From Flammeovirga kamogawensis (GTDB lineage: Bacteria > Bacteroidota > Bacteroidia > Cytophagales > Flammeovirgaceae): 64,000 bases of DNA. The stretch is taken from contig NZ_CP076128.1 of NCBI RefSeq assembly GCF_018736065.1, positions 3,387,501 through 3,451,500 of the forward strand. The letters are read 5' to 3'. Positions 44,108 through 53,400 of the stretch are shown here, piece after piece; within the stretch, counting starts at the first letter, position 1, and every line of letters begins with the position of its first letter. The position numbers and the translations under genes were made by a program. The notes under the pieces were generated by a model, which saw only the letters and a program-made list of their open reading frames with translations, was not told the origin of the DNA and did no database searches.

Positions 44108-44932
44108 TTGAAAAATTTATATATAATTTTATCTCTTTTATTCATCTTAATACTACCAGAAACGAGTTATGCTCAATTTCCGGTAGAGGAAGAAGATGAA
44201 TATTATGAGAAAGAATGGGCTTTAGGTGTTATGATGAATACCTATGGTGGAGTTATTGGAGGTATTACAATCCGACATGCTAGGAAATATTTTTATGAAC
44301 ATAAAATTGTCGAATCTCTAGGGCAGGGCAGTGGAAAAACTAGAAGTACTAGAGGCCGTGTTGGTGAAATTGAAAATGATAATAAATACCATTCATTCAG
44401 TTTAGAATTTCTGAGTATTAAACACCCTAAAGAACAAAAAGTTCAATCTTATACAACTGGAGAGGGATATGTATCTGGTAAAATGAACCGCCTTTATGCT
44501 ATTCGTCCAATGTTTGGTAAAGAATGGTTGGTATTTAGAAAGGCAAGAAAACAAGGTGTTCATGTAAATTTTATTGCTAGTGTAGGCCCATCTATTGGTA
44601 TAGTAAGCCCATACCTTTTAAAATATCAAGATGATGAAGGGAATACTCAAACTAAACAGTTTAGCCAAGATGATTATTTAAATAATTATACAAGAATAGA
44701 AGGTACGGCATCTTGGGGAGAAAGCATGTCTAAAGCAAGTGTAATTGGAGGATTAGCTTTTAAAGCATCATTGACTTTTGAGTTTGGTGTAAATAAAAGA
44801 AGTATAACAGGTATTGAAGCTGGTATTATTGGAGATGCATACACTTCTGAGGTACAAATAATGGCTTCATCAGATAATAGAAGTTTTTACTCTGCAATGT
44901 TTCTAACGTTCTTTTTTGGAGGAAGAAAATAA
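44108..44932 (+). CDS. Exported outer-membrane-like protein (TTG start)
   Basis: A 274-residue protein with a signal peptide (KNLYIILSLLFILILPETSYAQ) and beta-barrel character (WALGVMMNTYGGVIGGITIRHARKYFYEH in pieces, VNFIASVGPSIGIVSPYLLKY, and a final SFYSAMFLTFFFGGRK typical of a last barrel strand). It starts with TTG at 44108, since an in-frame TAG lies only three codons upstream and no ATG exists before the signal. The function is unknown. A strong terminator follows. Confidence 0.68.
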   Translation: MKNLYIILSLLFILILPETSYAQFPVEEEDEYYEKEWALGVMMNTYGGVIGGITIRHARKYFYEHKIVESLGQGSGKTRSTRGRVGEIENDNKYHSFSLEFLSIKHPKEQKVQSYTTGEGYVSGKMNRLYAIRPMFGKEWLVFRKARKQGVHVNFIASVGPSIGIVSPYLLKYQDDEGNTQTKQFSQDDYLNNYTRIEGTASWGESMSKASVIGGLAFKASLTFEFGVNKRSITGIEAGIIGDAYTSEVQIMASSDNRSFYSAMFLTFFFGGRK

Positions 44933-44942
44933 TTTCATTGTG

Positions 44943-44988
44943 GTAAAAAAAATCCCATTGACTTTCAAAGTCAATGGGATTTTTTTTG
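44943..44988. terminator. Bidirectional terminator, 44108 gene and L,D-transpeptidase
   Basis: AATCCCATTGACTT (44951-44964) and its complement (44968-44981) form a 14-bp stem with a 3-nt loop, flanked by A7 and T8, between convergent stops. Confidence 0.93.
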
Positions 44989-44996
44989 CTTAATTT

Positions 44997-46796
44997 TTAG
45001 TAGAGTGCTTTGTTTAGAGCTTTTAAAACTCTCTGATCTCTGGAATAAATATCATCATAGAAATGAATAGATTCTGAAGGACCTAATAATGCAGTAAAAT
45101 AGAGTAGGTAAACTGTTGGTCTATCTTTTACAAAAACACGTTTTAATTGTTCTTCTTTTACAATATCATTAATTTTTTCAAGACTATAATTTTCAGGGTC
45201 GTCTAATAAAACTTCGGCTAACTCTAAGGGTTTGTAAACACGTATACAACCATGGCTAAAAGCTCTAGAATTTTTACTAAATAAATACCTAGAAGGTGTA
45301 TCATGTAGGTAAATAGAATATTTATTAGGAAAGATGAATTTTACGTGTCCCAAAGCATTTCTTGGTCCTGAACCTTGTACAATTACATAAGGGAAGTTAT
45401 TTTGTTTTATAGATTTCCAATCTATCGTTTGAGGGTCAACTTCAACATTTGCTCTGTCATAAAGTTTCATGTTGTGTTTTGCTAAATATCCTGCATCCTT
45501 TTTAAGTTTTGGTAGCATTTCTTTACTAGCAATACTGTAAGGTACTGTCCATGTTGGGTTGATGTCTATATAGCTTAACTTTGATTTAAAAACGGGAGTT
45601 TGATGAAAGGTTTTACCTACTACAACTCTTGTTTGATAAAACCATTTATTGTTTTTATGTAAGAACAGTTGAAAACTAGCAATATTTACAAAAATAAAAT
45701 TGTCTGTATCTTCATGATGTATCCACCTAGAGCGTTCTAGGTTAACTCTTAACGTGTTAATGCGGTTTTCTATAGGAGTATTTAATGCTTTTAAAGTTGC
45801 TTTTCCTACTTTTCCATCTGTTTCTAGACCATACATTTTCTGAAACTTAATAACAGATTTTTTCAAATTCTCATCATAGATAGTTGAAGTAGTATCTAAA
45901 TACGCAACTTTCACATAATTTGAATCTAATATTGGAGTAGTACTATATGGAAAAATTGAACGTATAGTGTCTACTACTGGAGTAACTGATGGAGCATTGG
46001 TTATTTCAACTTCTTCAACCTGACTTCTGTAAGTAGTATCTACTTTAAGTATAAGTGTATCGAAAGTAAATAATGTACTAGTAACAGCAAGTCTTTTTCT
46101 TAACTCTGGAATAGATTCATTTTCATCACCAACTTCAATTTTATCCATTTTTTGGAGTTTTTTCCAACCTCCATTTTCTTTAATTTTTCTGAAATCAGCT
46201 AATGATTTTTTTAAACCAATATACAATTCATCATTTGGAATAAAATTACTGAAAGCCTCAGGAATTACTTCATTCTCAATTGGCTGAATTATTAATGGTA
46301 TTCTATCTTGAGTGAATTCTTTTGTATCGAAATTCCATGTAGATGATATTGTTTCTGGCTGTACTTTTCCCCATATATAATGAGAAATAAGAAGTACTCC
46401 AGCATCTGTTAAAAGAATATCCATTAAAGCATCTTGATGTATATCTCGATCAGAGGCTAATAATTCTTGTATTTTCTCTAGATGATAATGAGAAGGGGTA
46501 AGCCCATCAAAATAAGCATTGTTGATGAGTGTGAGAATATCAGTTATATTTTTTTTACTTGTCCAAAGTGGTTTGTAATCTACTGTTTCATAAACTAATG
46601 GCATTAATGAATCAGAGAAAAGAGAAATACCATCTATTGAATTTTCAGCTTGAATTTGATCCAAAATAGAATGTATTTCTCTTTTTATAGGAGTATTAGT
46701 TTCTTCTTGAGCAATTGACGGTAAAGTCAGAAGACAAAGCGAAATTACAACTAGGAAGTAAAATCGCTTGAATTTGATAGTAGATAGAGTTTGCAT
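44997..46796 (-). CDS. L,D-transpeptidase (YcbB-like)
   Basis: A 599-residue exported enzyme that makes 3-3 cross-links in peptidoglycan or attaches proteins to it. It has a signal peptide (ends LPSIAQ, about 30), a helical scaffold domain, a peptidoglycan-binding-like element (KMYGLETDGKVGKATLKALN, in pieces, about 318-338) and a YkuD catalytic domain with SHGCIRV (Cys517 and the preceding His). The order resembles E. coli YcbB/LdtD rather than short LDTs. It follows the MarR gene by 36 bp on the same strand, so they may be co-expressed. Confidence 0.9.
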   Translation of the reverse strand: MQTLSTIKFKRFYFLVVISLCLLTLPSIAQEETNTPIKREIHSILDQIQAENSIDGISLFSDSLMPLVYETVDYKPLWTSKKNITDILTLINNAYFDGLTPSHYHLEKIQELLASDRDIHQDALMDILLTDAGVLLISHYIWGKVQPETISSTWNFDTKEFTQDRIPLIIQPIENEVIPEAFSNFIPNDELYIGLKKSLADFRKIKENGGWKKLQKMDKIEVGDENESIPELRKRLAVTSTLFTFDTLILKVDTTYRSQVEEVEITNAPSVTPVVDTIRSIFPYSTTPILDSNYVKVAYLDTTSTIYDENLKKSVIKFQKMYGLETDGKVGKATLKALNTPIENRINTLRVNLERSRWIHHEDTDNFIFVNIASFQLFLHKNNKWFYQTRVVVGKTFHQTPVFKSKLSYIDINPTWTVPYSIASKEMLPKLKKDAGYLAKHNMKLYDRANVEVDPQTIDWKSIKQNNFPYVIVQGSGPRNALGHVKFIFPNKYSIYLHDTPSRYLFSKNSRAFSHGCIRVYKPLELAEVLLDDPENYSLEKINDIVKEEQLKRVFVKDRPTVYLLYFTALLGPSESIHFYDDIYSRDQRVLKALNKALY

Positions 46797-46832
46797 GTAA
46801 ATAGAGTTTTATCGGCTTAAATAATATAAGAA

Positions 46833-47312
46833 TTATTTAGGCTCTGAAATACTTTTTTCGTATTCAGTGATATTACTTAAACATTTTCTTAAAAGTTCAA
46901 CGCCAGCTTTAACATCATCTAAAGGAATGTCATTAGTAATCACTAAAATTGATTCTTCAGCAATTCCTATTACTTTGTCTTTAAGATCGCGTGCTTTTCT
47001 AGTTAAGTAAATTAGCTTAGAGCGTTTATCATTAGGGTTAGGGACACGAGTAACAAGATTGTTTTTTTCCATGTTATCGATTAAACTAGTAATACTTGCT
47101 CTGTTTTTAAGTAAAAATGTAGCAAATTCTTGTTGTGCTCGCCCATCTTTTTCCCAAAGCATTACTAAAACATCCCATTGTTCTCTTGAGATTGGCAAAC
47201 CTTCTCTTTCAAACTGACGACCTAACATATAGTTACCTATTCTAGAAACTTGTGCTATTATTTTCGTTAGGTGTCTTCTCTCTTCAACTTCTTCACTCAT
47301 TAATGTGCTCAT
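46833..47312 (-). CDS. MarR-family transcriptional regulator
   Basis: A 159-residue winged-helix regulator. The MarR core is seen in LPISREQWDVLVMLWEKDG, the recognition helix LLKNRASITSLIDNMEKNNLV and the wing DKRSKLIYLTRKA (in pieces). It lies upstream of the L,D-transpeptidase gene in the same direction and divergently from the small heat-shock genes, so either could be its target. The ATG at 47312 or the one four codons later could be used. Confidence 0.9.
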   Translation of the reverse strand: MSTLMSEEVEERRHLTKIIAQVSRIGNYMLGRQFEREGLPISREQWDVLVMLWEKDGRAQQEFATFLLKNRASITSLIDNMEKNNLVTRVPNPNDKRSKLIYLTRKARDLKDKVIGIAEESILVITNDIPLDDVKAGVELLRKCLSNITEYEKSISEPK

Positions 47313-47628
47313 ATATAGTGTTTTAATTAAATTTGATAAATCAGTAATCTTAATAAATTCTAATGTACTTATTTGTTAGTGTTTAATCAATTTTTTCAAA
47401 TGAAAATTTTAGTGATGTATCTTAATTTGAAAGAATTAAGGTGATTATTTAATGTTGTGTGCTTATTCTTATTGTGTTTAATTATAATTAAAATTGTCAA
47501 TTTGTCATATTAAAGTTTTGTTTTTATCATTTAATCGGTCGATTTGTCATTAAAAATCAGATGGTACACTCATTGATAAAAGTATTTCTGATTAATAATT
47601 AAGAAATCAGAAATAAAAATAAAAAGTC
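47313..47628. other. Divergent region, marR to hsp20
   Basis: AT-rich, no gene. It contains the direct repeat ATTTGTCAT (47500 and 47542, 42 bp apart, each followed by a TTAAA-like stretch) and the leader hairpin before the first hsp20 gene. Confidence 0.55.
47584..47614 (+). promoter_or_regulatory. Leader hairpin before the first small heat-shock gene
   Basis: ATTTCTGAT (47584-47592) pairs with ATCAGAAAT (47606-47614), 13-nt AT-rich loop, ending 14 nt before the ATG at 47629. Small heat-shock genes often carry RNA thermometers in this place, and an all-AT-heavy stem would melt easily. Confidence 0.4.
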
Positions 47629-48048
47629 ATGAGTATTACAAGACAAAACGCATATCCAATTAGAAAGAGATCATTAGTATCTAATTTATTTTCTAACGAT
47701 ATAGAAACTGTTCATATTCCTACAAATATTAAAGAAACTACTAATGAGTTTTTAATTGAGCTTATTGTACCTGGTTTTAAAAAAGAGTTTTTTGATATAG
47801 GAGTAGAGCAGAATAAATTATCTATCTCTTACAAAAGTATAATAGAGAAAAACGAGAGTGAAGAGGCAGAAGTACCTACAGAAAAGTTTTTGGTAAAAGG
47901 GTATGAAGTAAAGGATTTTGCAAAAGTATTTAGACTACCAGAAAATGTAGAAGTAAATAACTTATCAGCAAAATTTAATCAAGGGATTTTAGTGGTGTCA
48001 TTACCTAAAAGTGAAGAGAAACTTCCTGTTAAAATTCAAGTACAATAA
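47629..48048 (+). CDS. Small heat-shock protein (Hsp20) 1
   Basis: A 139-residue alpha-crystallin-domain chaperone that holds unfolding proteins. The domain starts at about 42 (IKETTNEFLIELIVPGFKKEFFDI, in pieces) and ends with the conserved FNQGILVVSLPK (about 119-130; GILxVxLPK). The N-terminal arm is short. It is followed 18 bp later by a second, related hsp20; the two share about the same length but differ in the N-terminal arm, suggesting an old duplication. Confidence 0.92.
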   Translation: MSITRQNAYPIRKRSLVSNLFSNDIETVHIPTNIKETTNEFLIELIVPGFKKEFFDIGVEQNKLSISYKSIIEKNESEEAEVPTEKFLVKGYEVKDFAKVFRLPENVEVNNLSAKFNQGILVVSLPKSEEKLPVKIQVQ

Positions 48049-48066
48049 CCAATTATCAAATAAATC

Positions 48067-48477
48067 ATGAAATATACATTGTCAGATTACCCAGCAACTT
48101 TTATATCATCTTTAATGAATGATGTAGTTAATGTATTAGATACTGTAAATCCAGTTGATGCTCAGGTTCCTATGAATGTTAAAGAAGGAGCGGAAAGCTT
48201 TACAGTAGAAGTTGTTGTGCCAGGAATTACTAAAGAAAATATTGACATATCAGTAAAAGAAAATAAACTGATAGTTAGTTATAAACATACTTCTGAAGAA
48301 AATGAAGAAGTAAAATACCTTAAAAGAGAGTTTTCTAAAAAGGATTTTGAAAGAACTTTTACGTTACCAAATAATATTAATTTGGACGAAATAAAGGCTT
48401 CTTATGATGAAGGTATTTTATCTGTACTTTTACCTAAGAATGTTTCTTTGGAGAAGAAAAAGATTGAAATAAGTTAA
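48067..48477 (+). CDS. Small heat-shock protein (Hsp20) 2
   Basis: A 136-residue alpha-crystallin-domain protein, with VPMNVKEGAESFTVEVVVPGITKENIDI and YDEGILSVLLPK (in pieces). It lies 18 bp after the first copy and is followed by a strong hairpin, so both are on one transcript. Two slightly different chaperones may form mixed oligomers, as IbpA and IbpB do in E. coli. Confidence 0.92.
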   Translation: MKYTLSDYPATFISSLMNDVVNVLDTVNPVDAQVPMNVKEGAESFTVEVVVPGITKENIDISVKENKLIVSYKHTSEENEEVKYLKREFSKKDFERTFTLPNNINLDEIKASYDEGILSVLLPKNVSLEKKKIEIS

Positions 48478-48497
48478 TTAAACTAATTTCATTGAAA

Positions 48498-48534
48498 AAT
48501 AAAGCCGACTTGAGATAATCAAGTCGGCTTTATT
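48498..48534 (+). terminator. Terminator of the hsp20 pair
   Basis: A perfect 16-bp stem (48498-48513 with 48519-48534, loop GATAA, core AAAGCCGACTTGA). The T-rich end is inside the stem. Confidence 0.85.
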
Positions 48535-48652
48535 GCGTTTAATCTGTTTCATTTTTTTAAATTGCGAGTTCAAATAATAAATACTGAAGTATTCAATATT
48601 TTGTACTAGTTAAATTAAACGGTCTCAAATTTTGGCAGAAATGTCATTTCTT

Positions 48653-50425
48653 ATGAATTACCTTTATACATTACTCTTTTCTATTTTAGTTTCAGTAAGT
48701 GTTTTTGCACAAAACAACGGTGGAAAAACAGAGTCGGATAAATATAATTATGCTAAAGAGTTAATCGATCAAGGCAAATACGAACCCGGTATTGTAGTCT
48801 TGGAAGATATACTAAGCATGAAAGGTGCAACATTGCAACCATATGCATTAACGTTAATTGGTTATGCCGATTATCAACAGAAAAAATTTACGGATGCAGA
48901 AACAACTTTATTAAAAGTTACTTCTACTTACCCATCTTGGGAACAATTAGATAATGCGAATTATTTACTTGCTTGCTCTTATTTAAAACAAGGAAAAGTA
49001 AATGAAACAATTGGAATGTTCGATAAAATCAAGGACCAAAGCTTGAAAGACGAACTTGCATTATTATCTAAAGATGCTGCCCAGAGTTTATCTTATGAAG
49101 AAGTTTATAAGATTTATACTGCTTACCCAACAAATGAAATGGTTGGTTTTGTATTGTTAGAGAAAATCAAAGAGCAACCTAAAGAGCAAAGAGATCAGGA
49201 GTTATATCATAAATTAGCTACTGGTTTAGGTGTTATTATAGATGCTGGGCATAAAGTAAGAGAAGGCAAATTTAAAGATACTTATACTATTGCTGCAATT
49301 TTACCATTCTTTACAGAAACAATTAATGGTGATGCACTGCGTGTAAAAAATGAATTTGTATATAATATCTATCAAGGTTTATTATTAGGTAAAGAATATT
49401 TAGAAAAACGAGATGTTAAAGTAAATATTCTAGCTTTTGATACAAAAAGAGACACTACTCATTTGCAAGAATTATTAGCACAACCTGAAATGGAAAATGT
49501 GGATCTAATAATCGGGCCATTATATGCAGATATGCTTCCTATTGTTCAGCAATATTCGAACGAAACAGGTGTACCTATGGTTAACCCAATTTCGAATAAC
49601 TCGTCTATTATTGAAGGTGTATCAAGTGCTTTTTTAGCAACATCAACTCCATCTACAGTAGGTTCTACTTTAGGTAAGAAATTAAGAACTCAAGAATTAG
49701 CGGCATTAGAAATGTTTGAGGTTGATTCTTTAAAATTACAAGCAGATACTGTACAGACATATGTCGTATTTGGCCATTCTACTAAAGAAAAAGAATTAGC
49801 AAAATCTTTTAAAGAAGCCTATGAGGCAGAAGGTGGGAAAATTGCTGCATTTCAAGAATTTGACCCAGTAGATGGGTTTAATGTATTGCAAGAAATGTTT
49901 GATCCGTTAGCTTATGTAGATTCTCTAGATATTGTAAAAGATTCTACAGCCAATGTATTTATAGCTGTAACTAACGAGATAGAAGCATTGAATACAATTA
50001 GTGCTTTATTATCTTTAGGTACTGTTGCTGCAACTTATGTTCCTGAAGAGTGGCTTAAATTCAAGCAATTAAGTTATGCTCAAATGGAATCTGCTAAAAT
50101 CAATATTTTATATCCAAATTGGTATGATGATGATTCTTATAGAGCAAAATCTTTGATAGCTGAATACCAAACTAAGTTCAATAATCAGCCATCTGATTTT
50201 GTATTTAAAGGTTTTGAAACAATGTTCTCTTTTGGAATGATTTTAAATGAATACGGCAGTGGCTTTGTTACTCCTTTAAAGGAAAGTAAAACACTTAGAA
50301 AAGGGTATTTAGTACCGGCATATAATTATTTTGAAGGGCAAGACAATCAATATGTTCCTATTATTCAATTTATAGATGGTGATTTGAAAAATATGACACC
50401 TCCTGAATTTATTGAAGAGAATTAA
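48653..50425 (+). CDS. Exported TPR + periplasmic ligand-binding (receptor-like) protein
   Basis: A 590-residue exported protein. The signal peptide is MNYLYTLLFSILVSVSVFAQ. Residues about 25-160 hold TPR-like repeats (YAKELIDQGKYEPGIVVLEDIL, LDNANYLLACSYLKQGK in pieces). Residues about 200-590 form a type I periplasmic-binding fold (AILPFFTETINGDALRVKNEFVYNIYQGLLLG, LIIGPLYADMLPIVQQYS), as in amino-acid ABC receptors and LpoA-type peptidoglycan regulators. No ABC transporter genes are near, which favours an envelope regulatory role. Earlier starts (TTG 48632, ATG 48641) are possible; 48653 best fits the signal peptide. Confidence 0.72.
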   Translation: MNYLYTLLFSILVSVSVFAQNNGGKTESDKYNYAKELIDQGKYEPGIVVLEDILSMKGATLQPYALTLIGYADYQQKKFTDAETTLLKVTSTYPSWEQLDNANYLLACSYLKQGKVNETIGMFDKIKDQSLKDELALLSKDAAQSLSYEEVYKIYTAYPTNEMVGFVLLEKIKEQPKEQRDQELYHKLATGLGVIIDAGHKVREGKFKDTYTIAAILPFFTETINGDALRVKNEFVYNIYQGLLLGKEYLEKRDVKVNILAFDTKRDTTHLQELLAQPEMENVDLIIGPLYADMLPIVQQYSNETGVPMVNPISNNSSIIEGVSSAFLATSTPSTVGSTLGKKLRTQELAALEMFEVDSLKLQADTVQTYVVFGHSTKEKELAKSFKEAYEAEGGKIAAFQEFDPVDGFNVLQEMFDPLAYVDSLDIVKDSTANVFIAVTNEIEALNTISALLSLGTVAATYVPEEWLKFKQLSYAQMESAKINILYPNWYDDDSYRAKSLIAEYQTKFNNQPSDFVFKGFETMFSFGMILNEYGSGFVTPLKESKTLRKGYLVPAYNYFEGQDNQYVPIIQFIDGDLKNMTPPEFIEEN

Positions 50426-50446
50426 GGAAAGTTAGAAATAAATTTA

Positions 50447-50488
50447 AAAGCTGTCTTAGAGGATTACACCTTTTAGACAGCTTTATTA
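50447..50488 (+). terminator. Terminator of the TPR/receptor gene
   Basis: AAAGCTGTCT (50447-50456) pairs with AGACAGCTTT (50475-50484), followed by ATTA; the 18-nt loop holds a smaller stem. Confidence 0.75.
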
Positions 50489-50509
50489 CTTTATAAATAG
50501 TAGTACGTT

Positions 50510-51232
50510 ATGGCATACGCTAAAGATGATGATTTTAGATTTTTTCACTCAGATTATTTCAAAGAGTTTATAGAAGAGCCTGGGTTAATTGAATACTTGA
50601 AAGAGTTTATTTCTGAAAAGAAGAAAGAGGGTATTGAAGAAGTATTATCTCAACGAACAAATCATTTAACCGTATTATTAGAAGAAATTTATAAGCCTCA
50701 GAATGTAGGTGCAATAATAAGAACATGTGATTGCTTTGGCTTGCAGAACCTTCATATTGTAGAGGCTATTTATAAGTTTATTGTTTCTATAAAAACTACT
50801 CAAGGTTCTGCTAAATGGGTAGATGTAAATAAATACCAGTCTACATTAGATGCTGCAAAAACTTTAAAAAGTAAAGGTTATAAACTAGTAGCGACTACGC
50901 CACATACTGATATGTCTATTGACGATTTACCTACAGATGCACCAATAGCATTAATGTTTGGTAATGAAAAAGAAGGGCTATCTGATGAGGCTATGGAATT
51001 GGCTGATTATAAGGTGAAAATACCAATGTACGGTTTTGCAGAGAGTTTTAATATTTCTGTAAGTGTTGCTCTTTGTTTAAATCAGTTAAGTGCTAAAATT
51101 AGAAAAGATGAATCGCTTGATTTAAAATTAAGTAATGAAGAATATAAAGATATTGAAGGTGCTTGGGTTTGTAAATCAATAGACCGTTTTGAAACAATAA
51201 CCAAATCATTTAGAAATGAGAAAGGTAAATAA
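50510..51232 (+). CDS. trmH: TrmH-like tRNA (guanosine-2'-O-)-methyltransferase
   Basis: A 240-residue SPOUT-class methyltransferase that probably methylates the 2'-OH of G18 in tRNA. The trefoil-knot motifs are visible: motif 1 EEIYKPQNVGAIIRTCDCFG (catalytic Arg), motif 2 LMFGNEKEGLS and motif 3 IPMYGFAESFNISVSVAL. An N-terminal helical segment and a C-terminal helix match TrmH. Another rRNA-type SpoU target is possible. It lies 8 bp before fmt and the two likely form an operon. Confidence 0.85.
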   Translation: MAYAKDDDFRFFHSDYFKEFIEEPGLIEYLKEFISEKKKEGIEEVLSQRTNHLTVLLEEIYKPQNVGAIIRTCDCFGLQNLHIVEAIYKFIVSIKTTQGSAKWVDVNKYQSTLDAAKTLKSKGYKLVATTPHTDMSIDDLPTDAPIALMFGNEKEGLSDEAMELADYKVKIPMYGFAESFNISVSVALCLNQLSAKIRKDESLDLKLSNEEYKDIEGAWVCKSIDRFETITKSFRNEKGK

Positions 51233-51240
51233 TATTTGAT

Positions 51241-52164
51241 ATGGAAAAGAATTTAAAAATAGTATTTATGGGAACACCAGATTTTGCTGTTCCTTCGTTA
51301 CAAGTTCTCGTAGAAAACGGATATAATGTAGTAGGTGTAATTACTGCTCCAGATAAACCTGCAGGACGAGGTCGTAAATTACAATCTTCTCCAGTAAAGC
51401 AATATGCTGAATCTGTTGGTTTACATATTATGCAACCAACAAATTTAAAGAATGCGGCTTTTCAGCAAGAGTTAAAAGAACTTGAAGTAGACTTGCAAAT
51501 TGTGGTAGCATTTAGAATGCTTCCAGAAGCTGTGTGGGATATGCCTAGAATAGGTACTTTTAATTTACATGGTTCTTTATTACCAGATTATAGAGGTGCC
51601 GCACCTATTAATTGGGCAATTATTAATGGTGAAAAAGTAACAGGGGTAACCACTTTCTTTTTACAACATGAAATTGATACAGGTGATATTATACTTCAGC
51701 AAGAAGAGCCAATATTAGAAGAAGATACTGTAGGTGATGTTTACGGTAGACTGATGCAAGTTGGTGGCAAACTGGTTTTAAAAACGGTTCAATTAGTAGA
51801 ACAAGGTGATTATAAAACGACACCTCAGAAGATAGTTGGAGAACCTAAGATGGCTCCAAAAATATTTAAAGAAACCTGTAAAGTAGATTTTTCAAAAGAT
51901 ACAGAAACAGTTTATAACTTTATAAGAGGGTTATCTCCTTATCCGGCAGCTTGGACCGAAATTCAAGGAAAAACGTATAAACTTTTTAAAGTATCTAAGG
52001 TGAATGATGATACCCTAGAAGCAAATGAAGATGGATTTGTAACAGATAATAAGTCTTTCTTTTATATAAAAACTGCTGACGGGTTTATCTCTGTAGATGA
52101 ATGGCAAATGCAGGGTAAAAAAAGAATGGAAGTTAAAGCCTTCCTTTTAGGTACAAAATTCTAG
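51241..52164 (+). CDS. fmt: Methionyl-tRNA formyltransferase
   Basis: A 307-residue enzyme that formylates initiator Met-tRNA. The N-terminal Rossmann-like catalytic domain has FMGTPDFAVPSL, NLHGSLLPDYRGAAPINWAI (Asn, His and Asp catalytic residues) and DTGDI; the C-terminal OB-like domain binds the acceptor arm. Length is normal. Second gene of the trmH-fmt operon, closed by a strong terminator. Confidence 0.95.
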   Translation: MEKNLKIVFMGTPDFAVPSLQVLVENGYNVVGVITAPDKPAGRGRKLQSSPVKQYAESVGLHIMQPTNLKNAAFQQELKELEVDLQIVVAFRMLPEAVWDMPRIGTFNLHGSLLPDYRGAAPINWAIINGEKVTGVTTFFLQHEIDTGDIILQQEEPILEEDTVGDVYGRLMQVGGKLVLKTVQLVEQGDYKTTPQKIVGEPKMAPKIFKETCKVDFSKDTETVYNFIRGLSPYPAAWTEIQGKTYKLFKVSKVNDDTLEANEDGFVTDNKSFFYIKTADGFISVDEWQMQGKKRMEVKAFLLGTKF

Positions 52165-52190
52165 ACTACTATTTAATGTAGTATAAATAA

Positions 52191-52230
52191 GAAATCCCGA
52201 CTTAAAATTGCTTTTGAGTCGGGATTCTTT
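52191..52230 (+). terminator. Terminator of trmH-fmt
   Basis: AATCCCGACTTAAAA (52193-52207) pairs with TTTTGAGTCGGGATT (52212-52226), one G-T wobble, loop TTGC, then CTTTTATT. Confidence 0.88.
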
Positions 52231-52250
52231 TATTGCAGAAAAATATATCT

Positions 52251-53276
52251 TTATTTCAATAAGCGTACTACCGGGTAAATTGCAGCAGCAGCACCATTTT
52301 GAATAAATGTTTTTATTTTATTTTGTGCCTCTACCACTTCGTCTTTGTTTGGTACTTGTACTGGAGAAAGTCTGATAATCTTATCAGATACTTCTGATAG
52401 AATAGAAGACGTAGCTTCTTTTGTATCAGTAGCAACTTCAGTCACTGTATCAACAGGTTCGTTTACAAGATTTTTAGAAGTAGAGAATACTTTAGAAGAT
52501 GTTTCTTTTACAAATCTTAAAGTATCATCAACAACAGTGTTTGCTTGGTCGATAATATTATCAACAGTCTCGTTAGATTTATCGTAAGCAATTTCAGTAA
52601 ATGTTTTACCATTACTTACAAAAGAGGTCACAACTTCTTTTGTATTTAAGAAAGTACTATCAACTACACCTTTAGCAGAAGAAAATACTTTATTTGTTGC
52701 TTCTTCTACATTTTCAATTGCAGAATCAGTTAAACTTCTTGCTTCAGTAATGATTCTACCCGCAGCATCTTCTGTTTGATCAATCATTGCAACAGTTTTT
52801 TCATTTACTGTTGATAAGGAATCTTTAGAAAAAGTTGAGGCTTCGTTAATTAAATCATGAGATACTTTTAAGCTATCATCAATAAAAGCATCTACTTTAT
52901 TATCGGCAACTTCGGTTGCTTCAGTAATTGTTTCCTTACCTTTATTTATAGCTTCAGTAGTTTTTTCTTCTACTTTACCTTTTGTTTCTTGAATTGTTTG
53001 GGTAGTAGAATCAATAGTTTCTGTTACTTGCTCAACAACCTTTTGAGTAGTTTCTTTTGCAGTGTTTTCTACTTTATTAAAGATTGTAGCTTCAGGTTTT
53101 TCATCTACTTTTTTGCTAGTATCTTGTGTAGCCTTGATTTCTAATTGAACATCACTTTTTACAGTATTTTCCACTTTTACTTCAGGCTTAGAAGTAGTTT
53201 TAGCGGCAGTAGTACGTTTATTTGTTCTACTGCTATTACTTGTAGAAGTTGTTCTTTTTTTACGTTGTTGTGCCAT
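52251..53276 (-). CDS. Amphipathic helical repeat protein with basic N-terminus
   Basis: A 341-residue protein that I do not recognise. Residues 1-40 are Lys/Arg/Thr/Ser-rich, histone-H1-like (AQQRKKRTTSTSNSSRTNKR). Residues about 60-310 are one long run of low-complexity amphipathic helices with repeats of the type TEVADNKVDAF and 'VxxTxxxV', rich in Thr, Val, Glu, Lys and Ala without Cys, Trp or Pro; this resembles phasins, LEA-like or apolipoprotein-like stress proteins. No signal peptide. A DNA- or surface-binding role of the basic arm is inference. Confidence 0.6.
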   Translation of the reverse strand: MAQQRKKRTTSTSNSSRTNKRTTAAKTTSKPEVKVENTVKSDVQLEIKATQDTSKKVDEKPEATIFNKVENTAKETTQKVVEQVTETIDSTTQTIQETKGKVEEKTTEAINKGKETITEATEVADNKVDAFIDDSLKVSHDLINEASTFSKDSLSTVNEKTVAMIDQTEDAAGRIITEARSLTDSAIENVEEATNKVFSSAKGVVDSTFLNTKEVVTSFVSNGKTFTEIAYDKSNETVDNIIDQANTVVDDTLRFVKETSSKVFSTSKNLVNEPVDTVTEVATDTKEATSSILSEVSDKIIRLSPVQVPNKDEVVEAQNKIKTFIQNGAAAAIYPVVRLLK

Positions 53277-53400
53277 AACAGTACATTTAAGGTTATTGAT
53301 AATGCAAGATAATCATGAATGATTACTTATTCACTATTTTGTGAATAAATTCCTTATAATTTGATTATGAGAGTAATAAATTTAGATTAATTACAATAAA

